From NCBI GenBank assembly GCA_963281255.1, contig OY725506.1:1531001-1595000 (forward strand): 64,000 nt of DNA. Reading direction: 5' to 3'. Both the position numbers and the translations under genes were made by a program. A model generated the notes under the pieces. That model made no database searches, had not been told where the DNA came from, and was given only the letters and a program-made list of their open reading frames with translations. How positions within the stretch are numbered: position 1 is the stretch's first letter; every line of letters begins with the position of its first letter. Below, piece after piece: positions 48,641 to 58,017 of this stretch. This DNA is from Aphrocallistes beatrix. Its lineage: Eukaryota > Porifera > Hexactinellida > Sceptrulophora > Aphrocallistidae.

Positions 48641-49159
48641 CTCAGTAACTGCCATTGCATGTTACCACACGTACTTAGCTGATTTTAAACACTTCCCCTC
48701 AGTTTGAGAGTTTTGTTATAAATTTGGATTTTAGATAGTACTATTTTTGATATTATTATTATTATTGATTTATATATAATCTTGAAACTGGCTATTTGGT
48801 TAGTTCTTGAATTCAGTGTATAATTTGATTATTTACATTCGTCCACCAATTTTTTTTAAGAAATCTAGCTAATAGAGTCCTATTATGTAAAAACAAAATA
48901 TCCCAAATTTATTAAATAATTGTTGCAACAAAATCGTTATAATTACAAAATTTGTAACTGAGTATTGTTCAGCTCATCCTTGTTACGCGCCTCGTCTTAC
49001 CACAAACATTTGTATGACTAAATTTGACTAAAAAGGATCAATACAGTAGACCAGAGTTGGATCGATTACAAGCTAAAAGTAATACTTCTTAAGTGCGTCT
49101 CGCGCTCCTAGATAAATCCTAGTGTGTGTCAACTTCGAGTTATAAATACTATTCCCGTG

Positions 49160-49658
49160 CTATGTCTGACAGTGTAGTTAAAATATATCGGTCAAGAGAC
49201 TGGTAGTGAAGCTATAGAAAACACCAACCATGAGCTCTATATACAAGTAGTATTCATTCGTTAGATAAATATACCTTGTTAAGCAAACTTGTTAATGCAG
49301 ATTCCAAATAGAGTAGATATTGGATATAGTGATAGTGCCGGGGACGGAATTTTTAGTCAAATTATCACTATATCCAATATCCACTGTATTACTGTAAATC
49401 GATGTAAACAGTGGTCATCGATTTACAGTAATACAGTAAATATTGGATATAGTGATAATTTGACTAAAAATTCCGTCCCCGGCACTATCACTATATCCAA
49501 TATCTACTCTATTTGCAATCTGCATTAACAAGTTTGCTTAACAAGGTATATTTATCTAACGAATGAATACTACTTGTATATAGAGCTCATGGTTGGTGTT
49601 TTCTATAGCTTCACTACCAGTCTCTTGACCGATATATTTTAACTACTGTCAGACATAG
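49160..49658. mobile_element. Near-perfect 499-bp hairpin element
   Basis: The two arms of about 240 bp are almost exact reverse complements, from CTATGTCTGACAGTGTAGTT on the left to its counterpart ending at 49658. The centre is near 49409. Each arm also contains the word ATTGGATATAGTGATA in both orientations, so the sequence folds at two scales. No coding capacity. A fold-back transposon or a snap-back duplication is possible. Confidence 0.85.
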
Positions 49659-49973
49659 ACTGTTGTCTCGTGCATAAAAAGCAAAATTAGCGCACAATTC
49701 CTGAGAACAAGTATGTGGTGCAGAAATATCGAGACTAGCTAGCATTTTAGCTTCGTAACCCAAGCATCTGCCTTGTCCTGATTCTTTTCGACAGGAAGAA
49801 TTTGACCCTCTTTCTACTGGCTTAGCCCTGACAATTATCTTGCAGACAACTCTATACAAGATATCTCCGAGACTATACTTGACGGATCCTTTCCGAATAG
49901 TAATGATTTTGCAATTATTTAAATATTTAGCACTGGTTGGCGATGAATGAGCCAATTCGTCACCAGGTATCAT
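49614..49973 (-). CDS. Hypothetical small open frame
   Basis: A frame of 119 residues from the ATG at 49973-49971. It contains six cysteines and a Lys/Arg-rich middle; I do not recognise any domain. The last 15 or so codons run into the right arm of the hairpin at 49160-49658. It is longer than most chance frames in this AT-rich DNA, but nothing else supports it, and a captured gene fragment or chance are both possible. Confidence 0.2.
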   Translation of the reverse strand: MIPGDELAHSSPTSAKYLNNCKIITIRKGSVKYSLGDILYRVVCKIIVRAKPVERGSNSSCRKESGQGRCLGYEAKMLASLDISAPHTCSQELCANFAFYARDNSLCLTVVKIYRSRDW

Positions 49974-50460
49974 CTTGTTCGGATATATTAGTGAACGGTT
50001 AAGTATCAATTATAAAAAAATACATGTGCCAACAATTTATGATAAATTTATTTTAATCAAATCCACTGTAAGATTCCGTAGACATAACAGCCAGCTAACG
50101 TTTATCATAATTATACACGATTCATAGATCACTGCATGGCACTGGGATAAGACACGTGTCTGGTATGACCTATTTTTATGGAAACATTTGCTGGTCTTAT
50201 CTATGCCGAAGATGGTGAGGTACATCTCGAGTTGAAGAAAATGGCTATTGTAAATACAATTTAAATGACTGTACCTAGCTTTGTCATGTTTTCTGGAGAC
50301 TGGCGTGCTTGTCTCTCATAATTCAGCTTCGACTTAACTTCAACCTCTCTTTTGATAAAAAAATTTAGAAAAAAGGCCGCCCCCTCCATTAATCCTTCCT
50401 ACTCCCCTGAGCTGAATTACATTATATGATACTTACTTAGCGTAAAAGTCGTATAAAAAA

Positions 50461-51042
50461 ATGGCAGAGAAGTCGTTTCCTCAGGTCCTGAATCTGATAG
50501 TGGCGTATGAAAGCAAGTTTGGCATCGGCAATAAGAATAAACTCCCCTGGCCTCGTCTTGCCACAGATATGCAGCATCTCAAGGATAGAACTACCAAAAC
50601 AACAGATCCTAACAAAAGGAATGTGCTGATTTATGGAAAAAAGACATGGTATTGCATTCCTACGCCCGCGCGTGAAAAGATATACGGCCACTGTTTCCAG
50701 GTTGTATTTTCCAGAGGCGGTCCAGTTGAAGGAGCGGAACTGACCTGTGAATCTCTCGAGGCTGCAATGAGCGTAATCTCCTCTCCCGAACACAAGAACC
50801 AGTTCGAATCTATTTGGGTGATGGGCGGAACGTTCGCATACACACAAGCCCTTACTTCCTCCTATCCCCTCAAACTATACGCCACAGTCCTGGGTGTTAG
50901 CTTTGAGTGTGACACCTTCTTCCCTCAGCTGACCTGGAGTGAATGGGAAGAGACGACGCACCCGGATATTCCCGGAGACCCTATCACCGAGAAAGACATC
51001 TCGTATCAGTTCAAGATATACTCCAGGCCGGGGAAAGATTAG
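50461..51042 (+). CDS. DHFR: Dihydrofolate reductase
   Basis: An intronless frame of 193 residues, as expected for an animal DHFR (human 187). It reduces dihydrofolate to tetrahydrofolate with NADPH, for thymidylate and purine synthesis. Visible motifs: the Met20-loop region GIGNKNKLPWP (21-31), the active-site acid at Asp36 (position of human Glu30), the NADPH-binding GKKTW and IP motif after it, the second dinucleotide motif VMGGTFAY, and the ESDTFFPE-like CDTFFPQ near the C-terminus. Vertebrates and insects have Glu at the active-site position, bacteria usually Asp. There is no thymidylate synthase fusion. The ATG at 50461 is directly preceded by an A-rich stretch and matches the family N-terminus. 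Confidence 0.96.
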   Translation: MAEKSFPQVLNLIVAYESKFGIGNKNKLPWPRLATDMQHLKDRTTKTTDPNKRNVLIYGKKTWYCIPTPAREKIYGHCFQVVFSRGGPVEGAELTCESLEAAMSVISSPEHKNQFESIWVMGGTFAYTQALTSSYPLKLYATVLGVSFECDTFFPQLTWSEWEETTHPDIPGDPITEKDISYQFKIYSRPGKD

Positions 51043-51228
51043 ACATCACTTCAATATTTGATTTTAGAGCATTGTTTGAGATATTGGCATTCACTTACGC
51101 CAGTTAAATGATCTTATCAGTTGGGTTTTGTTGTTTTAGGCGACATTAGACATATTAACTCCTAAATGGCGGTGTCCTTATGACATGGACGATGTAGTAC
51201 ATCTGCACGTGCGAGCGACATCATACGA

Positions 51229-51737
51229 AACTTCGTGTCCGCCGGAGGCTCCCTTCGGTCGCCTGGAAGTGATATTGGTTAATTATAAGGGAGATATCAT
51301 CTCTAAATATGTCCATCTTAGTTTTAAAATCGATATCACTCGAAAAATCACCAAATTCGTCAATTTTTAAAAATTTGATGAGTAATGATGACGTCATAAC
51401 AGAGTGATGAGTTATCATTTTTTGATGATAGTTGCATAATATGTGAGGTATGTTAGTATACAGATTCTATTAAAATTTCAGCCTTCTATCTCCTATAATG
51501 GCTGAGTTATGCCCGAATAACTGTGTTGCTTAACTTTTAAAAATGTGACAATGACGTCATAATTCCATGATGAGTCGACATTTTGCTCTGAGCTCAGAAC
51601 TTACTGGAGCCATAGCCAAAAGACTCCCACATGCCAAAAATCAACTTTCTGTGCCTGGCAGTTTCTTCAATGAATTCGTAACATATATATATATATATAT
51701 GTATATACAAACATTAATCGAGTTTTAATAGTAAGGA
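51229..51737 (-). mobile_element. Helitron-like non-autonomous element, third copy (truncated)
   Basis: In reverse orientation, its 5' end is the TCCTTACTATTAAAACTCGA signature at 51737. The other end carries the family block GTGTCCGCCGGAGGCTCCCT but lacks the terminal GCGCGCTT hairpin, so it is truncated there. An (AT)n run near 51690 and a (GT)n run just outside the 5' end (about 51740-51758) are present. Confidence 0.6.
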
Positions 51738-51759
51738 TGTATGTGTGTGTGTGTGTGTA

Positions 51760-52230
51760 TATGGATCGCCGGAAGTCTGAATTTGAAGTAGGAATAAGCT
51801 CGAAAATCTATGAAGTAGGAATAAGGCCTAAAATGCCACACAGTAGCTCCCTCAAGAAAAAAATGCCACGTTCACACTCAATTGGACACTATTTCAAACC
51901 TAAAATGCCTCCTTTCACTAAGTTCTTATGCATATCACTCCAAAATGCCCACTTTCGCTCTCCCTCCAATTTTAGGTTTTATTCCTACTTCAACTTTCGC
52001 TTATTCCGCATCTCCCTTCATAGGTTTTCGGACTTATTCCTACTTAGAGGCTTTTCGAACTTATTCCTACTTCAACTTTCGAACCTATTCCGCATCTCCA
52101 TATATATGTATATATCTCTGTAACGAATTGATTGAAGTGGGAGTCTTTTAGCTATGGCTCCACTATGCTAAGTTCTGATCAGCCTCAGACGAAAATGTCG
52201 ACTCATCATGGAATTATGACGTCATTGTCA
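51760..52230. repeat. Palindromic repeat block between two Helitron-like copies
   Basis: The words GAAGTAGGAATAAG and CTTATTCCTACTTC occur several times in opposite orientations, so the block can fold back. Its right part (about 52125-52230) is an inverted copy of the interior of the element at 51229-51737. Open frames here are by-products of the repeat. Confidence 0.55.
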
Positions 52231-52303
52231 CTTTTTTATAATTATAAAGTTTTTATAGAATACATGTTATATAGAATACGTATATATATATATACTGTTG
52301 TAA

Positions 52304-52715
52304 TCCTTACTATTAAAACTCGATTAATGTATATTTATTTATTTATCGCTTGCTTGCGCTACGCGGCTAAAAGTTAAGCAACACAGTTATTCGGGCATAA
52401 CTCAGCTATTATAGGAGATAGAAGGCTGAAATTTTGATATAATCTGTATACTAACACGTCTCACATATGATTCAACTATCATCAAAAAATGATGACTCAT
52501 CACTGCTATGACGTCATGATTACTCATCAAAATTTTAAAAATTGACAAATTTGGTGTTTTTTCGAGTGATATCGATTTTAAAACTAAGATGGACATATTT
52601 AGAGATGATATCTCCCTTATAATTAACCAATGTCACCTCCAGGCGACCGAAGGGAGCCTCCTGCGGACACGAAGTGTCTGCCAGCCGCGCAGCGCAAGCA
52701 AGCGAAGCGCGCTTG
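52304..52715 (+). mobile_element. Helitron-like non-autonomous element, fourth copy
   Basis: It starts TCCTTACTATTAAAACTCGA and ends GAAGCGCGCTTG before a T, the same termini as the copy at 29612, in plus orientation. The 412-bp interior matches the central part of 51229-51737 in reverse orientation. The GC-rich block is present near both ends, in inverted form. Confidence 0.65.
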
Positions 52716-53336
52716 TTATATTTAAAATGAATAATCTAAACGAAATATATAGGTACCAAAAAACAGTCTTGCCAAAGTTGGACTTTCTTGTATTACTGAC
52801 AGGGCGGCGTTAGGGGGGGGGGATTTTAAATTTATTCAGGGCACCGTGGAGGGGATGGAAATTTGTAAATTTATTCATATTTCTCATCATTGCTAATCCA
52901 TAGACTTGATGGGCAACACCCGCTTGTCTGATATTGGAGTCCTTAATGTCAATGCGCAGATAATGTGCGCCTTAGAAAGGGAGATGATAATCAGCCGTTT
53001 CGGCGAGAGTACGCACCGCATACAATTAGTAAATATATTAATTATTCAACGTTTATGTCGTTATTAATTTTAAGTTGCCATGATCCAGTGGCTGCGGACG
53101 GAGGGGACGAACGTGTCGCCCCCTCACAGAAAAATCCCAGTTTTAATTGCACAATTATTAGTATGGCTCGAACCCGGTTCTCAAAGACCCGCTATTCTCG
53201 GGTCCAAAATTTCGATTACTATTCAATTCGATACCCGGGTATATGAAGTGAATTGTAAGGATAATTATATACAATGAATAACAATGAAGTACTATTACTT
53301 TTCATGTTTTCGTTGAAGACATAATAATCATTTTTC

Positions 53337-54655
53337 AGAGCATTATTAAAAGAGCGAGGCTGGAGTGCGCTCCGTTTGGAATGAAGGCCGGCGAATGGGG
53401 GGGGGGGGGGCAGGGGGGAAGTACCCAGGGCCCGGGACTTGCAAGGGGCACGGCAAAGCCGCGGCGCCGCGTTTTATATAAGTAGTACTGTTTACTTGCT
53501 CGGACATGACAGTATCAAAATGATATGTGATGCTTACAATAATAACAGTCGAGTAATCGGAATTCGAATGAACATACGTACCACTAAAATATTGGCAAGT
53601 CAGGATTACATTTTAAGAACTAATGAGTAGTTTTGAGTACACATCTACTCCATTTTCCAAGTTGAATTGTGGTTAATTAAATCGAGTTTACATATTTTGC
53701 AGTTAGTCTGATCAGTTTGTAGTCAAAACTAGCGTGACCTGCGAGGATACAAAAAAAATGTCAAATGAATTCTCTAGTCGTTTGTGAAATGTTATGATCA
53801 TTTAATTGTACCCACGATCTAATGCTCTCTAATTTCGGTCGATCTGACAAAATCTGACTATTTTGGCTACGAAAGAGATTTGAAATACGTCTCTTTTAAA
53901 AAATTATCAGTAGAAACAATGCAAAGGACTCCCGACCTGAGAGGATTCGAAATATTATTGTCCGTTTTTCATCACGTTACTTTATCTATAAAAGGAAAAT
54001 ACTAGTCGATTATATTTTGAAATCTACAAGTAGATGATATACATTTCCAGACTAAACTATACAACGTATAATGAGATCATCACATTCGCCTCAAAAATGT
54101 AGGAAACAGAAAAATTGGATGACAATACATATAGGCGCTAACACTTAGTCATTTTAATATATGTATTTTTGAGTCAAACTATTAATTAATTTAGGGAAGG
54201 GGCCCGTACACATGCCAGTCCTGGGCCCGTGTTTTGCTCTCGCTGGCCCTGTTTGGAACACAGGAGCGGAAGCCGGAGCAGCGCTACTATTTTTGAGGAG
54301 CGCGCTCGCTAGAGCGCACTCCTTTTAATAAAGTTTCTACAATTTCCCCTGATATCTAACAATTTTTCTCAACGTTTCCTACTGAAAAATTAAATTTGGG
54401 ATAAATTTTAATTAGAATGGCCTTACTTAAAAAAAGAATGTATTAGTTTTCAAATCTTCAATTTTTTCCAATCTTGTAAATTGAATTTGCAATAAATTTC
54501 ATTTTATAACTCATTATCTTTGAAAACAATTTTTTTCGAAAATTATTTTTTGAAACGATGCATAGAGGTTCGCGCTCCTTTATTCTAGGAGCGGGAGTGC
54601 GCTCACTTTATTAAATTAGGAGCGGAGGCTGGAGTGCTTAATGCTCTGTTGATAA
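53337..54655. mobile_element. Possible composite hAT-like non-autonomous element
   Basis: The left edge CAGAGCATTA and right edge TAATGCTCTG are 10-bp inverted repeats, each followed inward by GGAGCG/GGCTGGAGTGC-type sequence. A second pair of inverted sequences (CCCAGGGCCCGGGACTTG near 53425 and GCCAGTCCTGGGCCCGTG near 54214) marks a probable nested element. I could not find a matching target duplication for either, so the boundaries are tentative. A poly-G run lies at about 53397-53410. Confidence 0.4.
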
Positions 54656-54850
54656 TAAAATCAACTCACTTGGCTCGGGAAAATATGCGTATCGGCGGTC
54701 CTGGATTATAAATAAATGCAGTTTGTCCAACTTTATCAAAAGTTGACATCGAAATGTATTAACTTAGGGCGGGCCATCTAGCATTTTCCCGATTACCAGA
54801 TATCATCATCTCATCACAAAATGTGAGGAATGATATTTAACACCCCCAAA

Positions 54851-55123
54851 TGCAAAGATCATATCAGTGGCGGTGCTAGGAATTTCTTCTGGGGAGGCGA
54901 CCTTAGCGACTGCCAATGCACAGGGATCTAATTGTTTTAATAATTGCACTTATCTGGCTTAAGCATAAATACCCCATTATTTAGAGTAGAGGAATAATGG
55001 GGTAATTATGCTTAAGCCAGATAAGTGCAATTATTAAAACAATTAGATCCCTGTGCATTGGCGGCCACTTAGGTCGCCTCCCCAGAAGAAATTCCTAGCA
55101 CCGCCACTGATATGACCTTTGCA
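54851..55123. mobile_element. 273-bp hairpin element with hAT-like CAGTGGCGG ends
   Basis: Nearly the whole element is one palindrome with arms of about 125 bp. The sequence CAGTGGCGGTGCTAGGAATT, typical of hAT-type termini, and its reverse complement lie 14 bases in from each end. The palindrome also covers the flanking bases (TGCAAAGATCATAT), so the original target duplication is not visible. No coding capacity. Confidence 0.75.
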
Positions 55124-55513
55124 ATTGTGGGTTCCACCCCCGCCTCGTCCCCCCAGTGCTGCGGCCCTGGCACCGCCCCTGACTATTGATATGTTGTCAA
55201 GGATACTTTCGACTAACTTCACTCAAACTTTGACTTTGTTAGGAGTTAAGTATCTATGCATTTTTAATATTTAATCATGGACTAATGCTGATACATCATA
55301 AACCAAAAGTACTTTAATTTTGTATTATTTTTTAAGCCTAGTTTAGTGTTTCCCTCAGGATTATTGGAAAGCGCGTTAATTTTGAAATTTTTGTGCGGTT
55401 TATTCGGGTAAATTGCATTATTTAACAACAAAATCACGTTATTCGACAAGCTAAGCGTGCTAAATAGCGCTTAACGCTCGGCGAGAAACACTGCCCTAGT
55501 ATATATATGTTCC

Positions 55514-55671
55514 GTTAAATCTTCAAAATAAGTTATTATGTAAAATACCTGAAATTTCAGGCATTAGGCATAATTGATGGAAAATGCCTGGATTTCCCAG
55601 ATTGGTATTTTACATACATAATAGCTGAAAATTTCCAGGTATTTTATATAATAACTGATTAGACGATTTAA
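55514..55671. repeat. Imperfect inverted repeat
   Basis: The left end GTTAAATCTTC with TTATTATGTAAAATACCTG matches the reverse complement of the right end. The word TAAAATACCTGAAATTTC is repeated in both orientations within. A short decayed fold-back element is likely. Confidence 0.45.
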
Positions 55672-55886
55672 CAATAACCTATATACGTATAAGTGTATTC
55701 TATTTATAGTGACTGGTCAGTTATACAATTTAAAAAACTAAACTTACAATGCAATAATACGGTAGTCTATTTTTAGTTTTGCAACAAATATGATTGATTC
55801 ACAGGGGCCGAAAATCACCCAGATTGTGAACCCCCTGGGAACATAGATTCGGAGGGTATATAAATGTATGAACTTTACTTTACTTG

Positions 55887-55891
55887 CACAC

Positions 55892-55931
<40 letters not shown>
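55887..55931. repeat. (AC)n(AT)n microsatellite
   Basis: An AC run turns into an AT run of about 14 repeats, ending exactly at the left edge of the mariner-type MITE. The TA-rich run offered a TA insertion site. Confidence 0.9.
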
Positions 55932-55934
<3 letters not shown>

Positions 55935-56521
55935 GGTGTCTCAAAAGTTCTGCAACAAATTTTGCTGATGTATTATACATAGACAAATAGATCGAATATC
56001 CGGTACCTCTTTTTAATCAAAAATAGGGAGGATTATCTTAATTATTTTGCATTCCCAATGACCTGCTTTTCTCAATTTATTTGCAATGATGGATTATATA
56101 TATCGTTGTCTCATAAAGAATATTTTTTATCTCAATAAAAAAACTCATATCCATGGTACTTTTTACGGCTATACTTCAAAATACTCGATCTTATCGAATA
56201 TTTCTGTTGCATAAATCAAAAGTAATAATATTATATTAGTATTATGAATCAATTACAGAATATAGAAGTGATTAATGTAATATTTCATCAGAAAAATTGA
56301 GATCTTCAAACTTCACACTTTTGAGTTCCAAATTTTGTAGTCAATGGTATGTAATTATTTAAAATTTTATAAGAAATGTCTTTTGCGTAATGAGTTGAGC
56401 TCATTTCTATGCAAGAAGGGTGCTAGATTTCATTTATGGAGGCTAATTTGGACTAAAACCAAGTGATCTTAGTCAAATTAACAAAGTAAAATTGGTTGTT
56501 GCAGAACTTTTGAGACACCCT
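55932..56521. mobile_element. Mariner-type MITE
   Basis: The left end reads CAGGGTGTCTCAAAAGTTCT and the right end is its reverse complement except for the outermost base; the match runs for about 28 bp. TA lies on both sides. The 590-bp interior is AT-rich and encodes nothing. These ends differ from the mariner at 37093, so a different transposase would have moved it. Confidence 0.72.
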
Positions 56522-57111
56522 ATATATATATTACATACATTTAACTTTTAGATTTAAAAAAGATTTCTTCAAGTTGCAGTTATTCAAGTAATCCGAATAC
56601 ATCAAATTAATACTTGTCCATGTTCCCTCGACACGTATTCTCATTCCCATCCATCTCGACATTAGTAAATTTGTGCTTAGTTATATTTGATATCTCCCCA
56701 ACTTATCACTAAGTGACAAAATCACTCTGGCATGAATCAACTTGGCACTACCTTAAAATATCTAGCTATAACTGTGAGAGAAAAATACGTCCCCTTGAAC
56801 AATGGGTACTCAAATCCATAGGCGCCACTAGGGGCACATGCCCAGCTAAAATAATAGAAGTGATCAGCCTATAATACTCGAGTATAGAGTGCACTCACCT
56901 AAGCTATATACTCACCCAGCAATCAGAAACTAGTTGCACCGATGCAAAATCTACTCAGATTTCAAAACAAATCTGACTAGTAAACGTTTCACTGTTCCAT
57001 GGTTCAATGTACCAGTGACAATTTAGTTTAAAGTTATAATACAACAAATTAGCTCAAAGCACAAGTTTAGCAAGGCTGCTGAATCGTCTGGCCCCCACCC
57101 ACCCATTCACC

Positions 57112-58017
57112 ATGTCCTTCAGCACCCCCACTCTCCAGGGGAGGCGGGAGCAGGAGCTGTTTGAGGTGATCAAGAGCCTGGGAGGGTTCCCTCTCAGTGG
57201 CTTCGAGTCATCCTTCCAGGACCTGAAGATGGAGCACGCGGTGCAGCTCAGCTCCCTAATGCCTCCCCTGCTGGAGTTCTGCCAGTGGGCCTCTGAGAAT
57301 TCCTGGGCGGTGAAGAACTCCCGCCTGGAGCTGTTAGTCCGGCTGCTGGTGCTGGCCACCGGGGTGGTCAGTGAGAACTTCTCCTTCTCTAGCTACGTGA
57401 TGCTGCTGCGCAGCCTGGCAAAGATCGTCTGCAACCTGAAGGGGATAAAGCGCGTGGATTTCCGGAAAACCGGCTACTCCCGGGAGTACATCCTCTTCTG
57501 CATAGAGCGAGTCAGCAGGCTGCGCCATAGCCTCATTGCACAGGTGGATAACGCCATGCCGTGGTCAGACCCGGGTGAGCGCGAGAAATTCAGTTCCCTG
57601 CCTAGTGACTGCTTCCGTTACCTCTTCAAGAACTTCCTGTTCGACCCCTCCGACCTCCTGTCCCTAGCCCTCACCAACCATACCTTCTTCACTCTCGTGT
57701 TCGACCGGTCTCTGTGGGACCAGCTGCTCTACAAGCACTCCCCTCTAGACAGTGACTACAGGCCACTTCTACCTATCGGCATCGTGGTGGACAACTACAG
57801 AGTTATCTGCTACATCATCAGATTCTATTATGAGCGCTACAAGCGTAAATACGTTAGAGAGGGTCCAATTCTCTTGAAGAGGTGCCTGGTGTGTAAAAAT
57901 TTCTTCTGGCCCTTCAAAACACCCTCCAGCTACACTCATAATCTTTTCTGCCAAGGCGCATTTTTTCTAGATTTCACACCAAAAAATTTCGTGGCTTATT
58001 TGGGCAATATTGTGTAG
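57112..58017 (+). CDS. FBXO25/FBXO32: F-box protein, FBXO25/FBXO32 (atrogin-1)-like
   Basis: An intronless frame of 301 residues. The layout follows the FBXO25/FBXO32 family: a helical N-terminal region with an SRLELLVRLLVLATG segment aligning to the family SRRFNYVVRLLELIA, an F-box near 160-210 (SLPSDCFRYLF, then LWDQLLYKH), and a C-terminal cysteine module with C-x2-C (CLVCKNFFW) and a closing FTPKNF motif. The family acts as the substrate-recognition part of SCF ubiquitin ligases; atrogin-1 drives muscle protein breakdown in vertebrates. Human proteins are about 355-367 residues, so about 60 N-terminal residues are absent here. They may be on an upstream exon. The ATG at 57112 has a good context (CACCATG). 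The identity beyond this family level is uncertain. Confidence 0.8.
   Translation: MSFSTPTLQGRREQELFEVIKSLGGFPLSGFESSFQDLKMEHAVQLSSLMPPLLEFCQWASENSWAVKNSRLELLVRLLVLATGVVSENFSFSSYVMLLRSLAKIVCNLKGIKRVDFRKTGYSREYILFCIERVSRLRHSLIAQVDNAMPWSDPGEREKFSSLPSDCFRYLFKNFLFDPSDLLSLALTNHTFFTLVFDRSLWDQLLYKHSPLDSDYRPLLPIGIVVDNYRVICYIIRFYYERYKRKYVREGPILLKRCLVCKNFFWPFKTPSSYTHNLFCQGAFFLDFTPKNFVAYLGNIV

Larger units (their letters stand above)
48641..50460. other. Intergenic region between MYRF and DHFR
   Basis: About 1.8 kb containing the 499-bp hairpin (49160-49658) and an unrecognised minus-strand frame (49614-49973). The DHFR promoter should lie in the last few hundred bases. Confidence 0.5.
51043..57111. 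other. Six-kilobase gene desert packed with repeats
   Basis: No gene is visible between DHFR and the F-box gene. From left to right the stretch holds Helitron-like copies (51229-51737 and 52304-52715) around a palindromic repeat block, a probable composite hAT-like region (53337-54655), a 273-bp hairpin (54851-55123), a smaller inverted repeat (55514-55671) and a mariner-type MITE (55932-56521). Confidence 0.6.

Noticed and set aside
51737..52151. Plus-strand frames of 89-128 codons
   Set aside because: Repetitive Phe/Tyr/Ser-rich translation of the palindromic repeat block.
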